Assembly (NCBI RefSeq): GCF_000400365.1
Contig: NZ_BAOG01000026.1
Location: forward strand, 31,625-95,624
Direction: 5' to 3'
Origin: Vibrio jasicida CAIM 1864 = LMG 25398
GTDB taxonomy: Bacteria; Pseudomonadota; Gammaproteobacteria; Enterobacterales; Vibrionaceae
Length of the DNA stretch: 64,000 nt
Below are positions 47,519 to 56,123 of the stretch, one piece after another (positions within the stretch are counted from its first letter, which is position 1; each line of letters begins with the position of its first letter). The position numbers and the translations under genes were made by a program. The notes beneath the pieces are model-generated. The model saw only the letters and a list, made by a program, of their open reading frames with translations. It did not search any database and was not told the origin of the DNA.

Positions 47519-48066
47519 ATCTCGTAATTCGCTTTGATACCGATATCGAAATGCAGCGGCATACGCCATTTAGCAAAAGACAGGAAGCCCATTACTAATC
47601 CAGCCAATAACATAGTGATGGCAGCAAGGATTGGAAGGTTAAACCACAGCGCAAACGTTGCGACAGCGAGAAACGCGGGTACCATCTTCAAGCCTGGCAC
47701 TTTAAAGCAAAAAGACTCTTTAAGCGCAATACCCGAAAAGGTCACAAAGATAAAGCCAAGCCCTAACCAAGTGCGCTGAAACTCCAAGTCTCTCACCATC
47801 AATACCAAGCCAATCCAAGACGCCCAACTGATCACGGCACGTACGTGTTTGCTGTAAACGTGAACATTCGCGGCAGATAACGCACCAGCCATACAAAGCG
47901 TAATGACTGAGGTTTGGTAAATCAACGGTGAACTAGAAATTGCACCAGAGACAAGAACCGAAAAAACAAGCAGCACCATAGCAAACAAAGTAATACCAAA
48001 GCGATACAAGCACACGCTGATTTTATCAAGTGAATCCAGCGTCTCTTGATGTTCTGTGTTTGCCAT
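47515..48066 (-). CDS. DUF2301-like integral membrane protein
   Basis: 183-residue hydrophobic protein with five or six membrane helices, which I assign to the DUF2301 family by pattern (LSAANVHVYSKHVRAVISWASWIG, IFVTFSGIALKESFCFK, WRMPLHFDIGIKA). Function unknown. AGGA lies about nine bases before ATG 48066; two upstream ATGs are less well placed. It converges on liuE with overlapping stop codons and follows the DMT transporter gene on the same strand by 74 bases. Confidence 0.65.
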   Translation of the reverse strand: MANTEHQETLDSLDKISVCLYRFGITLFAMVLLVFSVLVSGAISSSPLIYQTSVITLCMAGALSAANVHVYSKHVRAVISWASWIGLVLMVRDLEFQRTWLGLGFIFVTFSGIALKESFCFKVPGLKMVPAFLAVATFALWFNLPILAAITMLLAGLVMGFLSFAKWRMPLHFDIGIKANYEI

Positions 48067-48140
48067 GGAAAGCATCCTGCCTAAAAATGAAAAGGAATGA
48101 AAAGCCAACGAGGGTGAAACCGCTGGCTCTATAAACTTGA

Positions 48141-49019
48141 TTACGCCCGTTTTGGAAAGCGAAGTTTACCGCCAGTTCGGTAGATCACCAAAGAGAATAA
48201 GATAAGAGCGCAGCCGACGAGTTTATTAGAGGTCAGCACTTCGCCATACCAAATCACACTCAGAATTACAGTCCACACGGGTTCAAGGATCATAATCAGT
48301 GCAGCGTTACCCGCTTGAACAAACTTTTGCCCCATGGTTTGCATCACGTAACGCAAACTGGTTGCCAAAAGCGTGCTTAGAGCAAACCACACCCAAATTG
48401 ATGTACTTACCTCTGTTGGCACCGACTCCACCAACGATGAAATCAGCAACCCAATCAAACCCGTGACAAAAAGCTGAATACACGTTAGCAACAACACAGG
48501 CAATTTTTGCGAATACTTGCTGTTTACGTTGAAGTGCAAAGCGAGCATCAAAGCCGCGCCCAAGAACCAAAGCTGACTGCTAGATTGTTGCCAACCACCA
48601 GCCAATGACAAACATCCTAGGCCAAGAATCGCGATCGGCAGTGAAACCCAAAAAATTCGTTGAGGTCTTTGACGAAACATTATCCAAGCGACAATGGGTA
48701 CGAACAGCATTGAAAGGCTCATGATGAATGCGCCCTCACCTAACGTGTCACTGATTGAAATCGCGTAGATCCAACACATCAGTGCGCCACCTAAAAGCAC
48801 ACCTACGCCTGCCGCGGCAAAAATATCTTTCTTATTGGCAGCACGAAGTGGTTTGATACACAGAGGCAACAAACACAGTGACGCGATGGTGAATCGCAGA
48901 CCGATAAATCCGAATGGTGGGAGACCTTGAATGGTTTCTTTGGAGAAGATCCACCCTAATGCCGCGATCATCGTAGTAGCGACGAGCACGAATGCAGCTT
49001 TGCGTTCTGAGTTAAGCAT
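48141..49019 (-). CDS. DMT-superfamily (EamA) transporter
   Basis: 292-residue inner-membrane protein with about ten helices in two EamA repeats (FIGLRFTIASLCLLPL near the N-terminus, LEPVWTVILSVIWYGEVL near the C-terminus). Members export or import metabolites and amino acids; the substrate cannot be told. A terminator-like hairpin stands in its leader, 19-40 bases before the ATG. Confidence 0.85.
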   Translation of the reverse strand: MLNSERKAAFVLVATTMIAALGWIFSKETIQGLPPFGFIGLRFTIASLCLLPLCIKPLRAANKKDIFAAAGVGVLLGGALMCWIYAISISDTLGEGAFIMSLSMLFVPIVAWIMFRQRPQRIFWVSLPIAILGLGCLSLAGGWQQSSSQLWFLGAALMLALHFNVNSKYSQKLPVLLLTCIQLFVTGLIGLLISSLVESVPTEVSTSIWVWFALSTLLATSLRYVMQTMGQKFVQAGNAALIMILEPVWTVILSVIWYGEVLTSNKLVGCALILFSLVIYRTGGKLRFPKRA

Positions 49020-49037
49020 AATTACTCACAAAAAAGA

Positions 49038-49059
49038 CCCTGCGAGGGATTCGTCAGGG
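49038..49059 (-). promoter_or_regulatory. Terminator-like hairpin in the DMT transporter leader (candidate attenuator)
   Basis: On the minus strand CCCTG and CAGGG pair, with an inner CGA/TCG pairing, and TCTTTTTT follows at once. The T-run ends about 12 bases before the transporter start. No minus-strand gene lies upstream, so this is a leader element rather than a gene-end terminator. Confidence 0.5.
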
Positions 49060-49318
49060 GTTATTTATCATTGATTTTAATGCGTGATAGCTAGTTATAT
49101 TTGCATCGCAAATGCTGACTTTATATGTAATTAGAAAGGAGGGTGTTAACGTTTGCGAAACGCTCACAGTATACATGGCAGCTTGATTATCATCGAGATA
49201 ATTACTGCATTTATCAGCGATTATTTATGCAGTATATACCGAATGAAATTCCTATCAAATCATCAGGCTAAAGCTCAAATATTGTGCGGAATAACCTCCC
49301 TTTCTGGCATCACGAAAA

Positions 49319-49327
49319 TGGTATAAT
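49319..49327 (+). promoter_or_regulatory. Extended -10 promoter for the 56-residue peptide gene
   Basis: TG-G-TATAAT is a perfect extended -10 element, 36 bases before the start codon. No good -35 hexamer is seen, as is usual for extended -10 promoters. Confidence 0.55.
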
Positions 49328-49362
49328 TCAAAAGCAATAAAACAGACATCAGGAGGTGCTTT

Positions 49363-49533
49363 ATGAGACATTCGACCGTACTCTTTTTCATTCTGATTGC
49401 CTTGCTTATTATCGCGCCAGTAGGCCTTGGTTCCTTATTCAGTTTCGTCTCTTCTATACGATCTAGTCACTTAGAAGCTGATCCGGTTTCTATTGCCCAT
49501 ATTTACGACATGATGATTTATCGCGGGCGTTAG
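49363..49533 (+). CDS. 56-residue single-pass membrane peptide
   Basis: Short gene with an ideal ribosome-binding site, AGGAGG, six bases before the ATG. The product starts MRHSTVLFFILIALLIIAPV, a membrane helix, then a serine-rich segment (SLFSFVSSIRSS) and a short hydrophilic tail ending MMIYRGR. It may be membrane-anchored with the tail outside. A perfect extended -10 promoter precedes it, so it is a genuine small gene. I know no family. It stands alone between the DMT gene and the cytochrome operon. Confidence 0.6.
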   Translation: MRHSTVLFFILIALLIIAPVGLGSLFSFVSSIRSSHLEADPVSIAHIYDMMIYRGR

Positions 49534-49930
49534 TTTGTTTTCGATCCTATCTTTCATTCATGGGGTCTTCCGTGAAAAGAAGGCTCCCAGAGCTTGAAAT
49601 TCCAACTCACCTAAAACTTTCTTCAAAAGCTCTTTTGTTTGATTTTGTATCAATTCCCATCCATACCCTATTCAACCGTAGCTAACCCGTTATTTTCCTG
49701 TCGATTTATTCACCAAAATTTTGCCCTAATCGTTACGTGTTCACGTATTAAATAGAAAAATTCACAACTAAATCGGCTCGTACGTAGCGATATTGCCAGT
49801 ACCTGCTTACTCTTTAACCTACAACTATAAAAAATACGCCAGTGCATTCACGCCACCAATAACAGTGAAAATCTGGAATATCAGCGCCCAAGTTAGTGAA
49901 ACACGCATTCAAATTACTAGGGAATCAGTG
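49534..49930. other. Upstream region of the cytochrome c/cbb3-type operon
   Basis: No protein gene. TTGAT (49639-49643) and ATCAA (49649-49653) are perfect FNR half-sites but with a five-base spacer rather than four. A GGGG-TCTTC / GAAGG-C-TCCC imperfect hairpin near 49563-49590 follows the small peptide gene and has no T-run. The rest shows no feature. Confidence 0.5.
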
Positions 49931-50293
49931 ATGAGATTAAAGAACACCCAAAACATGAGCGCAGCTTTGAGGACGGCTCTCGTCGTCGCTGTGTGCATCT
50001 CTCCCCTCACCTTTGCTGCAGAAGGTGATGAGCAATTCGAAGTCGGCAAAGAAAAAGCGAAAGTTTGTATGACTTGTCATGGTGTCGATGGCATATCGAC
50101 CATTGATGCGTACCCAAACTTACGCGGCCAGAACAAAACCTATCTGATTTCTTCCCTTAAGGACTACAAAGCGAGGGAACGAACCAGTGGTCTCGCGGTG
50201 CTGATGCAACAGCAGGCCGATGCCCTCTCTGATCAAGACATTGAAGACATTGCCCACTACTACTCACAGCTAGGCAAAGAAGCTCAACCTTAA
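49931..50293 (+). CDS. Exported class I cytochrome c (monoheme)
   Basis: 120-residue periplasmic cytochrome. Signal peptide about 1-30 (LVVAVCISPLTFAAE). The heme site is CMTCH (C46, C49, H50), and a likely distal methionine lies in VLMQQQ or nearby. Resembles half of a cytochrome c4. AGGGA precedes ATG 49931; a longer frame upstream to 49793 lacks a signal peptide and is rejected. 15 bases before ccoN, so it is part of that operon and may deliver electrons to it. Confidence 0.88.
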   Translation: MRLKNTQNMSAALRTALVVAVCISPLTFAAEGDEQFEVGKEKAKVCMTCHGVDGISTIDAYPNLRGQNKTYLISSLKDYKARERTSGLAVLMQQQADALSDQDIEDIAHYYSQLGKEAQP

Positions 50294-50308
50294 ACGAGGA
50301 GCGTTCTT

Positions 50309-51718
50309 ATGGAACAAGCAGCAACTCAATACAACACTAAAGTTGTGAAGTATTTTGTGTTGGCATCGTTAGTTTGGGCTATTGTCGGGATGATCATTGG
50401 TGTGATCCTCGCGGCGCAGTTGTATTGGCCGGTACTTAACTTCGATTCTCAATACTTCCAATTCGGTCGACTCAGACCACTACACACTTCCGGCGTAATA
50501 TATGGCTTTGTAGTCAACATTTTGATGGGTACCTCTCTCTACATCGCTCAACGCACCGGACGCTGTAATCTCTTTAACCAAAGCTTATCTTGGATGGTTT
50601 TCTGGGGTTGGCAACTGGTACTCTTTTTGGCGTTAATCAGTTTGCCCGCTGGCTACACAACTTCAAAAGAATACGCTGAGTTAGAGTGGCCAATCGACCT
50701 TTTGATCGTCTTAGTCTGGGTGCTTTATGCGGTGCTTTTCTTCGGCACAATCGCCAAACGAAAAGTCGACCACATTTTCGTAGCCAATTGGTTCTTCGCA
50801 GCGTTTATCATTGTCATTGCCATGATCTTCATCGTGAACAACTTGGCCATGCCTGTATCGTTGATGAAATCTTATTCCGTCTTTGCTGGAGCGCAGGACG
50901 CCATTGTGCAATGGTGGTGGGGTCACAACGCAGTGGGCTTCTTACTGACTGCTGGTGTGATTGGTATGAATTATTACTTCATACCAAAAGTGGCAGACCG
51001 CCCTATTTACTCTTACCGTTTATCTGTCATCCACTTTTGGGGCTTGGTTGGTTTTTACACTTGGGCAGGTACCCACCATTTGGTTTATTCATCGGTGCCT
51101 ATTTGGGTGCAAAACATCGGCATCATCATGTCACTCATTCTTTGGCTTCCATCTTGGGCGGGCGCTTTCAACAGTGCGATGACACTGCTACAAAACAAAG
51201 AGAAGCTTAAATCTGACTACATTTGCCTGTTCTTCTTCTCTGCCATTCTTTACTACTGCTTAGCCACATTCGAAGGGCCTCTACTGGCAATTCGCTGGTT
51301 CAATATGCTCGCGCACAATACTGAATGGGTCATCGGTCACGTTCATTCCGGCGCATTAGGTTGGGTCGGTATGTCAGGCATTGCGGTGTTCTACTACTTC
51401 ATCCCTCGTCTATGGAACAAAACAGAGTTGTGGTCAAAGCGTTTGATAAAATGGCACTTCTGGCTCGCGCATGCTGGTGTTGCGATTTACGCCATCGCGC
51501 TGTGGGTTGCTGGTATTGGCGAAGGCTACATGTGGCTAACTCAGAATGAGAATGGCGAACTGGTTTACAGCTTTATTGAAGCCATGAACTTTAAGGCTCC
51601 ATGGTTGTTCCTGCGGTTCTTTGGGGGCGCACTCTTTGTACTTGGCCTATTCCTGATGGCATTCAACTTGTACAAAACCGTGCGTTCTCCATCGGTGTTA
51701 GTGGCAAAGGAGGCATAA
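50309..51718 (+). CDS. ccoN: cbb3-type cytochrome oxidase catalytic subunit I
   Basis: 469-residue 12-helix heme-copper oxidase subunit. Histidine ligands for heme b and b3 and CuB are visible in RPLHTSGVIYG, WWWGHNAVGFLLT, GTHHLVYSSVP and IGHVHSGALGW. The length is family-typical. ccoO starts one base after its stop. No cco assembly genes (ccoG, H, I, S) or ccoQ are present here, so maturation factors must come from elsewhere. Confidence 0.93.
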   Translation: MEQAATQYNTKVVKYFVLASLVWAIVGMIIGVILAAQLYWPVLNFDSQYFQFGRLRPLHTSGVIYGFVVNILMGTSLYIAQRTGRCNLFNQSLSWMVFWGWQLVLFLALISLPAGYTTSKEYAELEWPIDLLIVLVWVLYAVLFFGTIAKRKVDHIFVANWFFAAFIIVIAMIFIVNNLAMPVSLMKSYSVFAGAQDAIVQWWWGHNAVGFLLTAGVIGMNYYFIPKVADRPIYSYRLSVIHFWGLVGFYTWAGTHHLVYSSVPIWVQNIGIIMSLILWLPSWAGAFNSAMTLLQNKEKLKSDYICLFFFSAILYYCLATFEGPLLAIRWFNMLAHNTEWVIGHVHSGALGWVGMSGIAVFYYFIPRLWNKTELWSKRLIKWHFWLAHAGVAIYAIALWVAGIGEGYMWLTQNENGELVYSFIEAMNFKAPWLFLRFFGGALFVLGLFLMAFNLYKTVRSPSVLVAKEA

Positions 51719-51719
51719 G

Positions 51720-52331
51720 ATGAGCAAAGACTTTACTCACTCAGTGGTCATTTTGATCATCACAACAGTGGTTGTGGCCTCCTTCTCACTCGCAGTCTGG
51801 GTTGTGCCGAATATTCTTCGCACTGACGACATCGCTAAGGGCAGTTTAGCCAAGCCGTTGACCGCCATTGAGCTTGCGGGTCGCGATATTTACATCAGTG
51901 AAGGGTGTCATGTCTGCCACACGCAGATGGTTCGTCCTCTAGAGCCTGAGACCAAACGCAACGGTCGCGCAAACAAGGAATCAGATGACATTTACGAATT
52001 CCCTAACCTATGGGGTTCAAAACGCACAGGTCCGGACTTAACCAACCTTGGCCGTAAATACTCTGACCAATGGCATGTATTGCATCTCATCGATCCTCGT
52101 CAGGTCATTCCAACGTCCATAATGCCGGCCTACCCTTGGTTGTTCGAACAAACTCTCTCGGGCGATGCAATTGTCGACAAGATGGAGACACTACGCACAT
52201 TAGGGGTTCCATACACAGACCAAGAGATTTCCGACGCGCGCTTGCAAGTTCGCGGTAAAACCAAAGGCGAAGCGCTGATCCGTTATCTTCAAAGTCTTGG
52301 CCAAGATACAGCACAGGAGGTGGCTCCATGA
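51720..52331 (+). CDS. ccoO: cbb3-type cytochrome oxidase monoheme subunit
   Basis: 203-residue subunit with an N-terminal membrane anchor (VVILIITTVVVASFSLAVWVV) and one heme c site, CHVCH (C63, C66, H67), in the conserved ISEGCHVCHTQMVRPL. Its TGA overlaps the next ATG as ATGA, coupling it to ccoP. Confidence 0.93.
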   Translation: MSKDFTHSVVILIITTVVVASFSLAVWVVPNILRTDDIAKGSLAKPLTAIELAGRDIYISEGCHVCHTQMVRPLEPETKRNGRANKESDDIYEFPNLWGSKRTGPDLTNLGRKYSDQWHVLHLIDPRQVIPTSIMPAYPWLFEQTLSGDAIVDKMETLRTLGVPYTDQEISDARLQVRGKTKGEALIRYLQSLGQDTAQEVAP

Positions 52332-54484
52332 GCACATTATGGAACTGGTGGGCCGTTGCCTGCACAATAATCTTCTTTGTCCTGATGGTGGGCGTTATCG
52401 TCAAGTATTGGCGAAGCAACCATAAAGCAGACCAAGACCACACTATCGCCTCTTTTGATGGGATAGATGAAAAGGACGCGCCACCACCTAAACTCCTCTT
52501 CATTAGTTACGCTGTCGCGTTTTTACTCTCCGCAGGCTATTTGGTTCTGTATCCAGGGCTTGGTGAATGGAAAGGCTTGGCGAATTATGACCAAGCGGAC
52601 GACAAACTTAGCTCGCCATCAACCACACTCGACCAGCAATTTAGTCAAGTAACCGACACCTCTTTGGCTGCACTTGCACAAGATGCCGATATTGTCCGTA
52701 GCGGTCGTATATTGTTTCAAACCCATTGCGCAGCCTGCCATAGAGATAATGCACAAGGTCAAAAACACTTTCCTAACCTTATCGATAAAGAATGGATGTA
52801 CGGCGGAGATGATGAAGCCATCATTCATTCCATAGCGAAAGGCCGTAACGGTGCGATGCCCGGCTGGGTTGAAGTGATGAGAAAGGACGAAGTGGACAAG
52901 GTTTCTTACTATCTTGCGTCGCTCAATCAACGCCACAGCAATGTGCCTGAAGTTAAAATAGAGTTGGGTAAGACCTTGTTCGTTCAATACTGTGCCTCAT
53001 GCCATGGAGACGGTTCTATTGCTAATCAAGAAACGGGAGTGCCCGACCTTTCTGATAGCGTATGGCTTCATGGTGGCAGTATTGAAGAGATTCAACACAC
53101 CATCAATTACGGTTTGAACAACTTGATGCCTGCGTTTGAAAACCAACTCTCAGAGCACGAGATCCTCGCGATTGGTGCTTACATCCGCAAAGCCGGCGAA
53201 GAAGAAGAGCAGAAACTCGCAGTACTTAACGCTCAATCTGTCGAGCGTGGTGAATATCTGGCACACGCGGGGGATTGCGTCGCTTGTCACAGTGCAGAAG
53301 GTGGCGAACCTTTTGCCGGCGGCCTACCGTTTGTTACGCCATTTGGCACAATCTATTCGACCAATATTACTCCTCACGCCAGTGAAGGGATTGGTGAATA
53401 CGATTACGACAACTTCCGTGATGCTTTGGTACACGGTAAAGGCAAACATGGTTACTTGTACCCGGCGATGCCTTACACCTCTTATCAATACCTTACGGAA
53501 CAAGACATGACGGATTTGTGGGAGTATATGCAGTCTATTCCTGCCGTGGCGCGTCGTAACGATGAAAACCACATGATGTTCCCATCAAACATTCGTCTTG
53601 GCCTCCTTGGCTGGAACATTGTCTTTATGGACACCGACCCTATCGACTACAACCTTCCCTCAGAACTTCAGGGCGCGGTGGATGACGTAGAGAAGTGGCA
53701 GAAAGGCAAATACTGGGTTGCAGGCTTAGGACACTGCTCAGAGTGCCATACGCCGAGGAATATTGCTCAAGCATTGTTACCTGAGCGCATCTTCCAAGGT
53801 AACTTGATTGACGGCTGGAACGCACCTGACATTACGTCCACGGAGCTGTATGTGGGCGGTTGGGATGAGAAGACACTCACCGACTTTTTGCACACAGGTC
53901 ACTCAGACAAAGGCACTGCTTTTGCTGGGATGGCTGACGTGGTCAAAAACAGTTTGAGCTTAATGACTCGTGAAGACGTTGAGTCTATGTCCTACTATCT
54001 ACTCAATGGTGACGTAAACAACTTCATTGCCGCCGATGCCGTTCCTTTGGAGCCTAAAGGGTTTGATGAAGCGGCTTATCAAGAGCCAATCTATGCAACT
54101 TACAAGCAAACATGTGGAGCATGCCATGGTAACGACGGTAAAGGACGAGATCCGATAGCACCAACGCTCTTGAACAACGGCATTATCATGCACAGTGACC
54201 CGTTTAACACCATTGCTGTAACGGTACGAGGTTTACAACCAACTTACATTGACCCTGAACGTAACTTTATGCCAATGGCAAGCTTTGAAGACATTTTATC
54301 AGACGCTCGTTTGGCAGAATTGATTACCTTCGTACGTAAACACCTCGGCGATCAACAATCGCCTGTTGCGCCAGCAGACGTTCGAGAAGTAAGGGAAACC
54401 TTAGAAGCCGCAGGTTATGCCGGAGGACTGCATACCACACCAGATATGTATGACCGACGAGATAACAACATCCATATCAAGTAA
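52328..54484 (+). CDS. ccoP: CcoP diheme subunit fused to a tri-heme dehydrogenase-type cytochrome c
   Basis: 718 residues, more than twice the usual CcoP length of about 300. Residues 1-300 are a standard CcoP: two N-terminal helices, LYPGLGEWKG, and heme sites CAACH (134-138) and CASCH (222-226). Residues 302-690 match the tri-heme cytochrome subunit of membrane-bound alcohol and gluconate dehydrogenases: CVACH (317-321) in GEYLAHAGDCVACHSAEGG, CSECH (470-474) in GLGHCSECHTPR and CGACH (596-600). GGLPFVTPFGTIYSTNITP is diagnostic. One uninterrupted frame with no sign of a frameshift. The fusion should bring five c-type hemes to the oxidase and may receive electrons from a periplasmic dehydrogenase. 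Confidence 0.92.
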   Translation: MSTLWNWWAVACTIIFFVLMVGVIVKYWRSNHKADQDHTIASFDGIDEKDAPPPKLLFISYAVAFLLSAGYLVLYPGLGEWKGLANYDQADDKLSSPSTTLDQQFSQVTDTSLAALAQDADIVRSGRILFQTHCAACHRDNAQGQKHFPNLIDKEWMYGGDDEAIIHSIAKGRNGAMPGWVEVMRKDEVDKVSYYLASLNQRHSNVPEVKIELGKTLFVQYCASCHGDGSIANQETGVPDLSDSVWLHGGSIEEIQHTINYGLNNLMPAFENQLSEHEILAIGAYIRKAGEEEEQKLAVLNAQSVERGEYLAHAGDCVACHSAEGGEPFAGGLPFVTPFGTIYSTNITPHASEGIGEYDYDNFRDALVHGKGKHGYLYPAMPYTSYQYLTEQDMTDLWEYMQSIPAVARRNDENHMMFPSNIRLGLLGWNIVFMDTDPIDYNLPSELQGAVDDVEKWQKGKYWVAGLGHCSECHTPRNIAQALLPERIFQGNLIDGWNAPDITSTELYVGGWDEKTLTDFLHTGHSDKGTAFAGMADVVKNSLSLMTREDVESMSYYLLNGDVNNFIAADAVPLEPKGFDEAAYQEPIYATYKQTCGACHGNDGKGRDPIAPTLLNNGIIMHSDPFNTIAVTVRGLQPTYIDPERNFMPMASFEDILSDARLAELITFVRKHLGDQQSPVAPADVREVRETLEAAGYAGGLHTTPDMYDRRDNNIHIK

Positions 54485-54511
54485 CTAAAGTGGCGAGTAT
54501 CAGGTACAAAA

Positions 54512-54539
54512 AAAGCCCTTTCCAATCGGAAAGGGCTTT
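54512..54539. terminator. Terminator between the ccoP fusion gene and ackA
   Basis: Perfect 12-bp stem AAAGCCCTTTCC / GGAAAGGGCTTT with loop AATC. The minus strand continues into a run of seven T, so it mainly ends ackA transcripts; on the plus strand it may also stop the cytochrome operon. Confidence 0.85.
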
Positions 54540-54566
54540 GACTTAGTTCCCAAAATTTTTGCCGTT

Positions 54567-55760
54567 TTACAGCAGTTCTACCGACTGTTGAGCGATAACC
54601 CACTCTTCATTGGTAGGAATAACCAGTGCTTTCGCACCAAGCAACTCAGATGTAGCAACAACACCTGCGTTACCAAATCGAGCGTCTTCATTACCTTTCA
54701 CATCTTCAACAAAACCTAGCAGTTTCAGGTTGTTTAAGATTTCACGACGAATTGGCATAGAGTTCTCGCCAATACCGCCAGTGAAGATGATGCCGTCAAA
54801 TGAATCTAGAGCAGCAAGGTAAGACGCAATGTATTTAGACACACGGTATGTAAACACTTGGAACGCTAGAGTTGCACCTTCGTGCCCCTCTTCCATCGCT
54901 TCCAAAATACCGCGTGCATCACTTGTTAGGCCAGAAACACCTAAGAAGCCTGAAGCCTTGTTTAGTGAGTTAAACACTTTCTCTTGAGACCAACCTTTCT
55001 TCAGAAGGTACTCAATGATACCTGGGTCTAGGTCACCACAACGTGTGCCCATCATCAGGCCAGACAGCGGCGTGAAACCCATAGATGTATCTACAGACTC
55101 ACCGTTGTTGATTGCACAAACAGAAGCACCGTTACCTAGGTGAACAGAAATGAAACTTGATTCTTCCACTGGTTTATTCAGCATCTTCGCAGCTTCACGG
55201 CTTACGAAGTAGTGGCTCGTACCGTGGAAGCCGTAGCGACGAATTCCAAAGTCTGTGTAAAGTTCTTTAGCAATTGCACCGGTGTAAGCTCTTGCAGGCA
55301 TTGTTTGGTGGAACGCAGTATCAAACACAGCAAACTGAGGGAGCTCAGGGAATGCAGCCATAGAAGCACGCATACCAATCGCATGAGCAAGGTTATGTAG
55401 AGGGGCTAAGTCACTTAACGCTTCTACGTCTGCAATAACAGACTCATCTAAACGGACTGTCTTGGTAAACTTCTCACCGCCGTGAACCACTCGGTGGCCA
55501 ACAGCAACAACATGGTCAATTAATTTGTACTCTTTTACTAACTCAACTAATTTTGCTACTGCAAGTTGATGGTGGTTCTCATTGCCTTTAATAGCAAATT
55601 CAAATTTTTCACCGTTGAATTTCCAGCTCATACGAGCGTCTGATAGACCAAAGCATTCGCCCAGACCACTTAGCACAGCATCGCCAGATTGTGAGTCGAT
55701 GACTGCAAATTTTAGTGATGAGCTACCTGAGTTGATCACCAGTACAAACGAATTAGACAT
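54567..55760 (-). CDS. ackA: Acetate kinase
   Basis: 397-residue cytoplasmic kinase interconverting acetyl phosphate/ADP and acetate/ATP. The N-terminal phosphate loop VLVINSGSSSLKFAV, HRVVHGGEKF, FDTAFHQTMP, MGTRCGDLDPG and the C-terminal NEEWVIA are all conserved. AGGA precedes ATG 55760. No pta gene is adjacent, which suggests a second, solitary acetate kinase, for example for acetyl phosphate or propionyl phosphate from other routes. An FNR-like half-site pair (55901-55914) lies upstream. Confidence 0.95.
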   Translation of the reverse strand: MSNSFVLVINSGSSSLKFAVIDSQSGDAVLSGLGECFGLSDARMSWKFNGEKFEFAIKGNENHHQLAVAKLVELVKEYKLIDHVVAVGHRVVHGGEKFTKTVRLDESVIADVEALSDLAPLHNLAHAIGMRASMAAFPELPQFAVFDTAFHQTMPARAYTGAIAKELYTDFGIRRYGFHGTSHYFVSREAAKMLNKPVEESSFISVHLGNGASVCAINNGESVDTSMGFTPLSGLMMGTRCGDLDPGIIEYLLKKGWSQEKVFNSLNKASGFLGVSGLTSDARGILEAMEEGHEGATLAFQVFTYRVSKYIASYLAALDSFDGIIFTGGIGENSMPIRREILNNLKLLGFVEDVKGNEDARFGNAGVVATSELLGAKALVIPTNEEWVIAQQSVELL

Positions 55761-56123
55761 GAAATAGTTTCCTGTTGTGGAGCAAAGGTTGTAATTGCGC
55801 ATCCGCGCTTCGTACTTCTTGTTTGTGCTCTCTATTATTCAATAATTTTTTAATCTTTCAACTATCTTTTAGTGTTAGTTGCTCGTTTGCGTAATTTTTG
55901 TTGATCTATGACAAGTTTAAAATTTATTTGAGCAGTGAAATATATCGAATTCACTCAACTAAAGTGGAATCAGACACTTAAAATCATCAATATATGAGTA
56001 AGAAAACAAAAATATTACGAATTTTTTTGAATGAATAGAGTATAGAAGAGCAGAGACAAAAAAGCCGAGCATTTCGCTCGGCTTTCATATTCAACTATTT
56101 TTTAATGCAATAGTGTGCAGATA
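55761..56123. other. Gap between deaD and ackA
   Basis: Holds the deaD terminator (56061-56085) and the ackA promoter region. TTGAT-N4-GACAA at 55901-55914 is a partial FNR-type site; the left half is perfect and the right half matches three of five. The rest is AT-rich without further features. Confidence 0.55.
56061..56085 (-). terminator. Intrinsic terminator of the DEAD-box helicase gene
   Basis: Perfect 10-bp stem AAAGCCGAGC / GCTCGGCTTT with a 5-base loop and a T-run on the minus strand, 38 bases after the helicase stop. Confidence 0.88.

Larger units (their letters stand above)
49020..49362. other. Divergent gap between DMT transporter and small membrane peptide genes
   Basis: Holds the leader hairpin at 49038-49059, a second perfect dyad ATTTGC-ATC-GCAAAT (49099-49113) within the presumed transporter leader, and the extended -10 promoter at 49319-49327 for the 56-residue peptide gene. 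Nothing else recognisable. Confidence 0.6.

Noticed and set aside
49793..49930. N-terminal extension of the operon's cytochrome c
   Set aside because: The extension has no ribosome-binding site and would bury the signal peptide; ATG 49931 is preceded by AGGGA.
52328..52420. CcoQ fused at the N-terminus of the long CcoP
   Set aside because: Two N-terminal helices are normal in CcoP of this type, so no CcoQ segment need be invoked.
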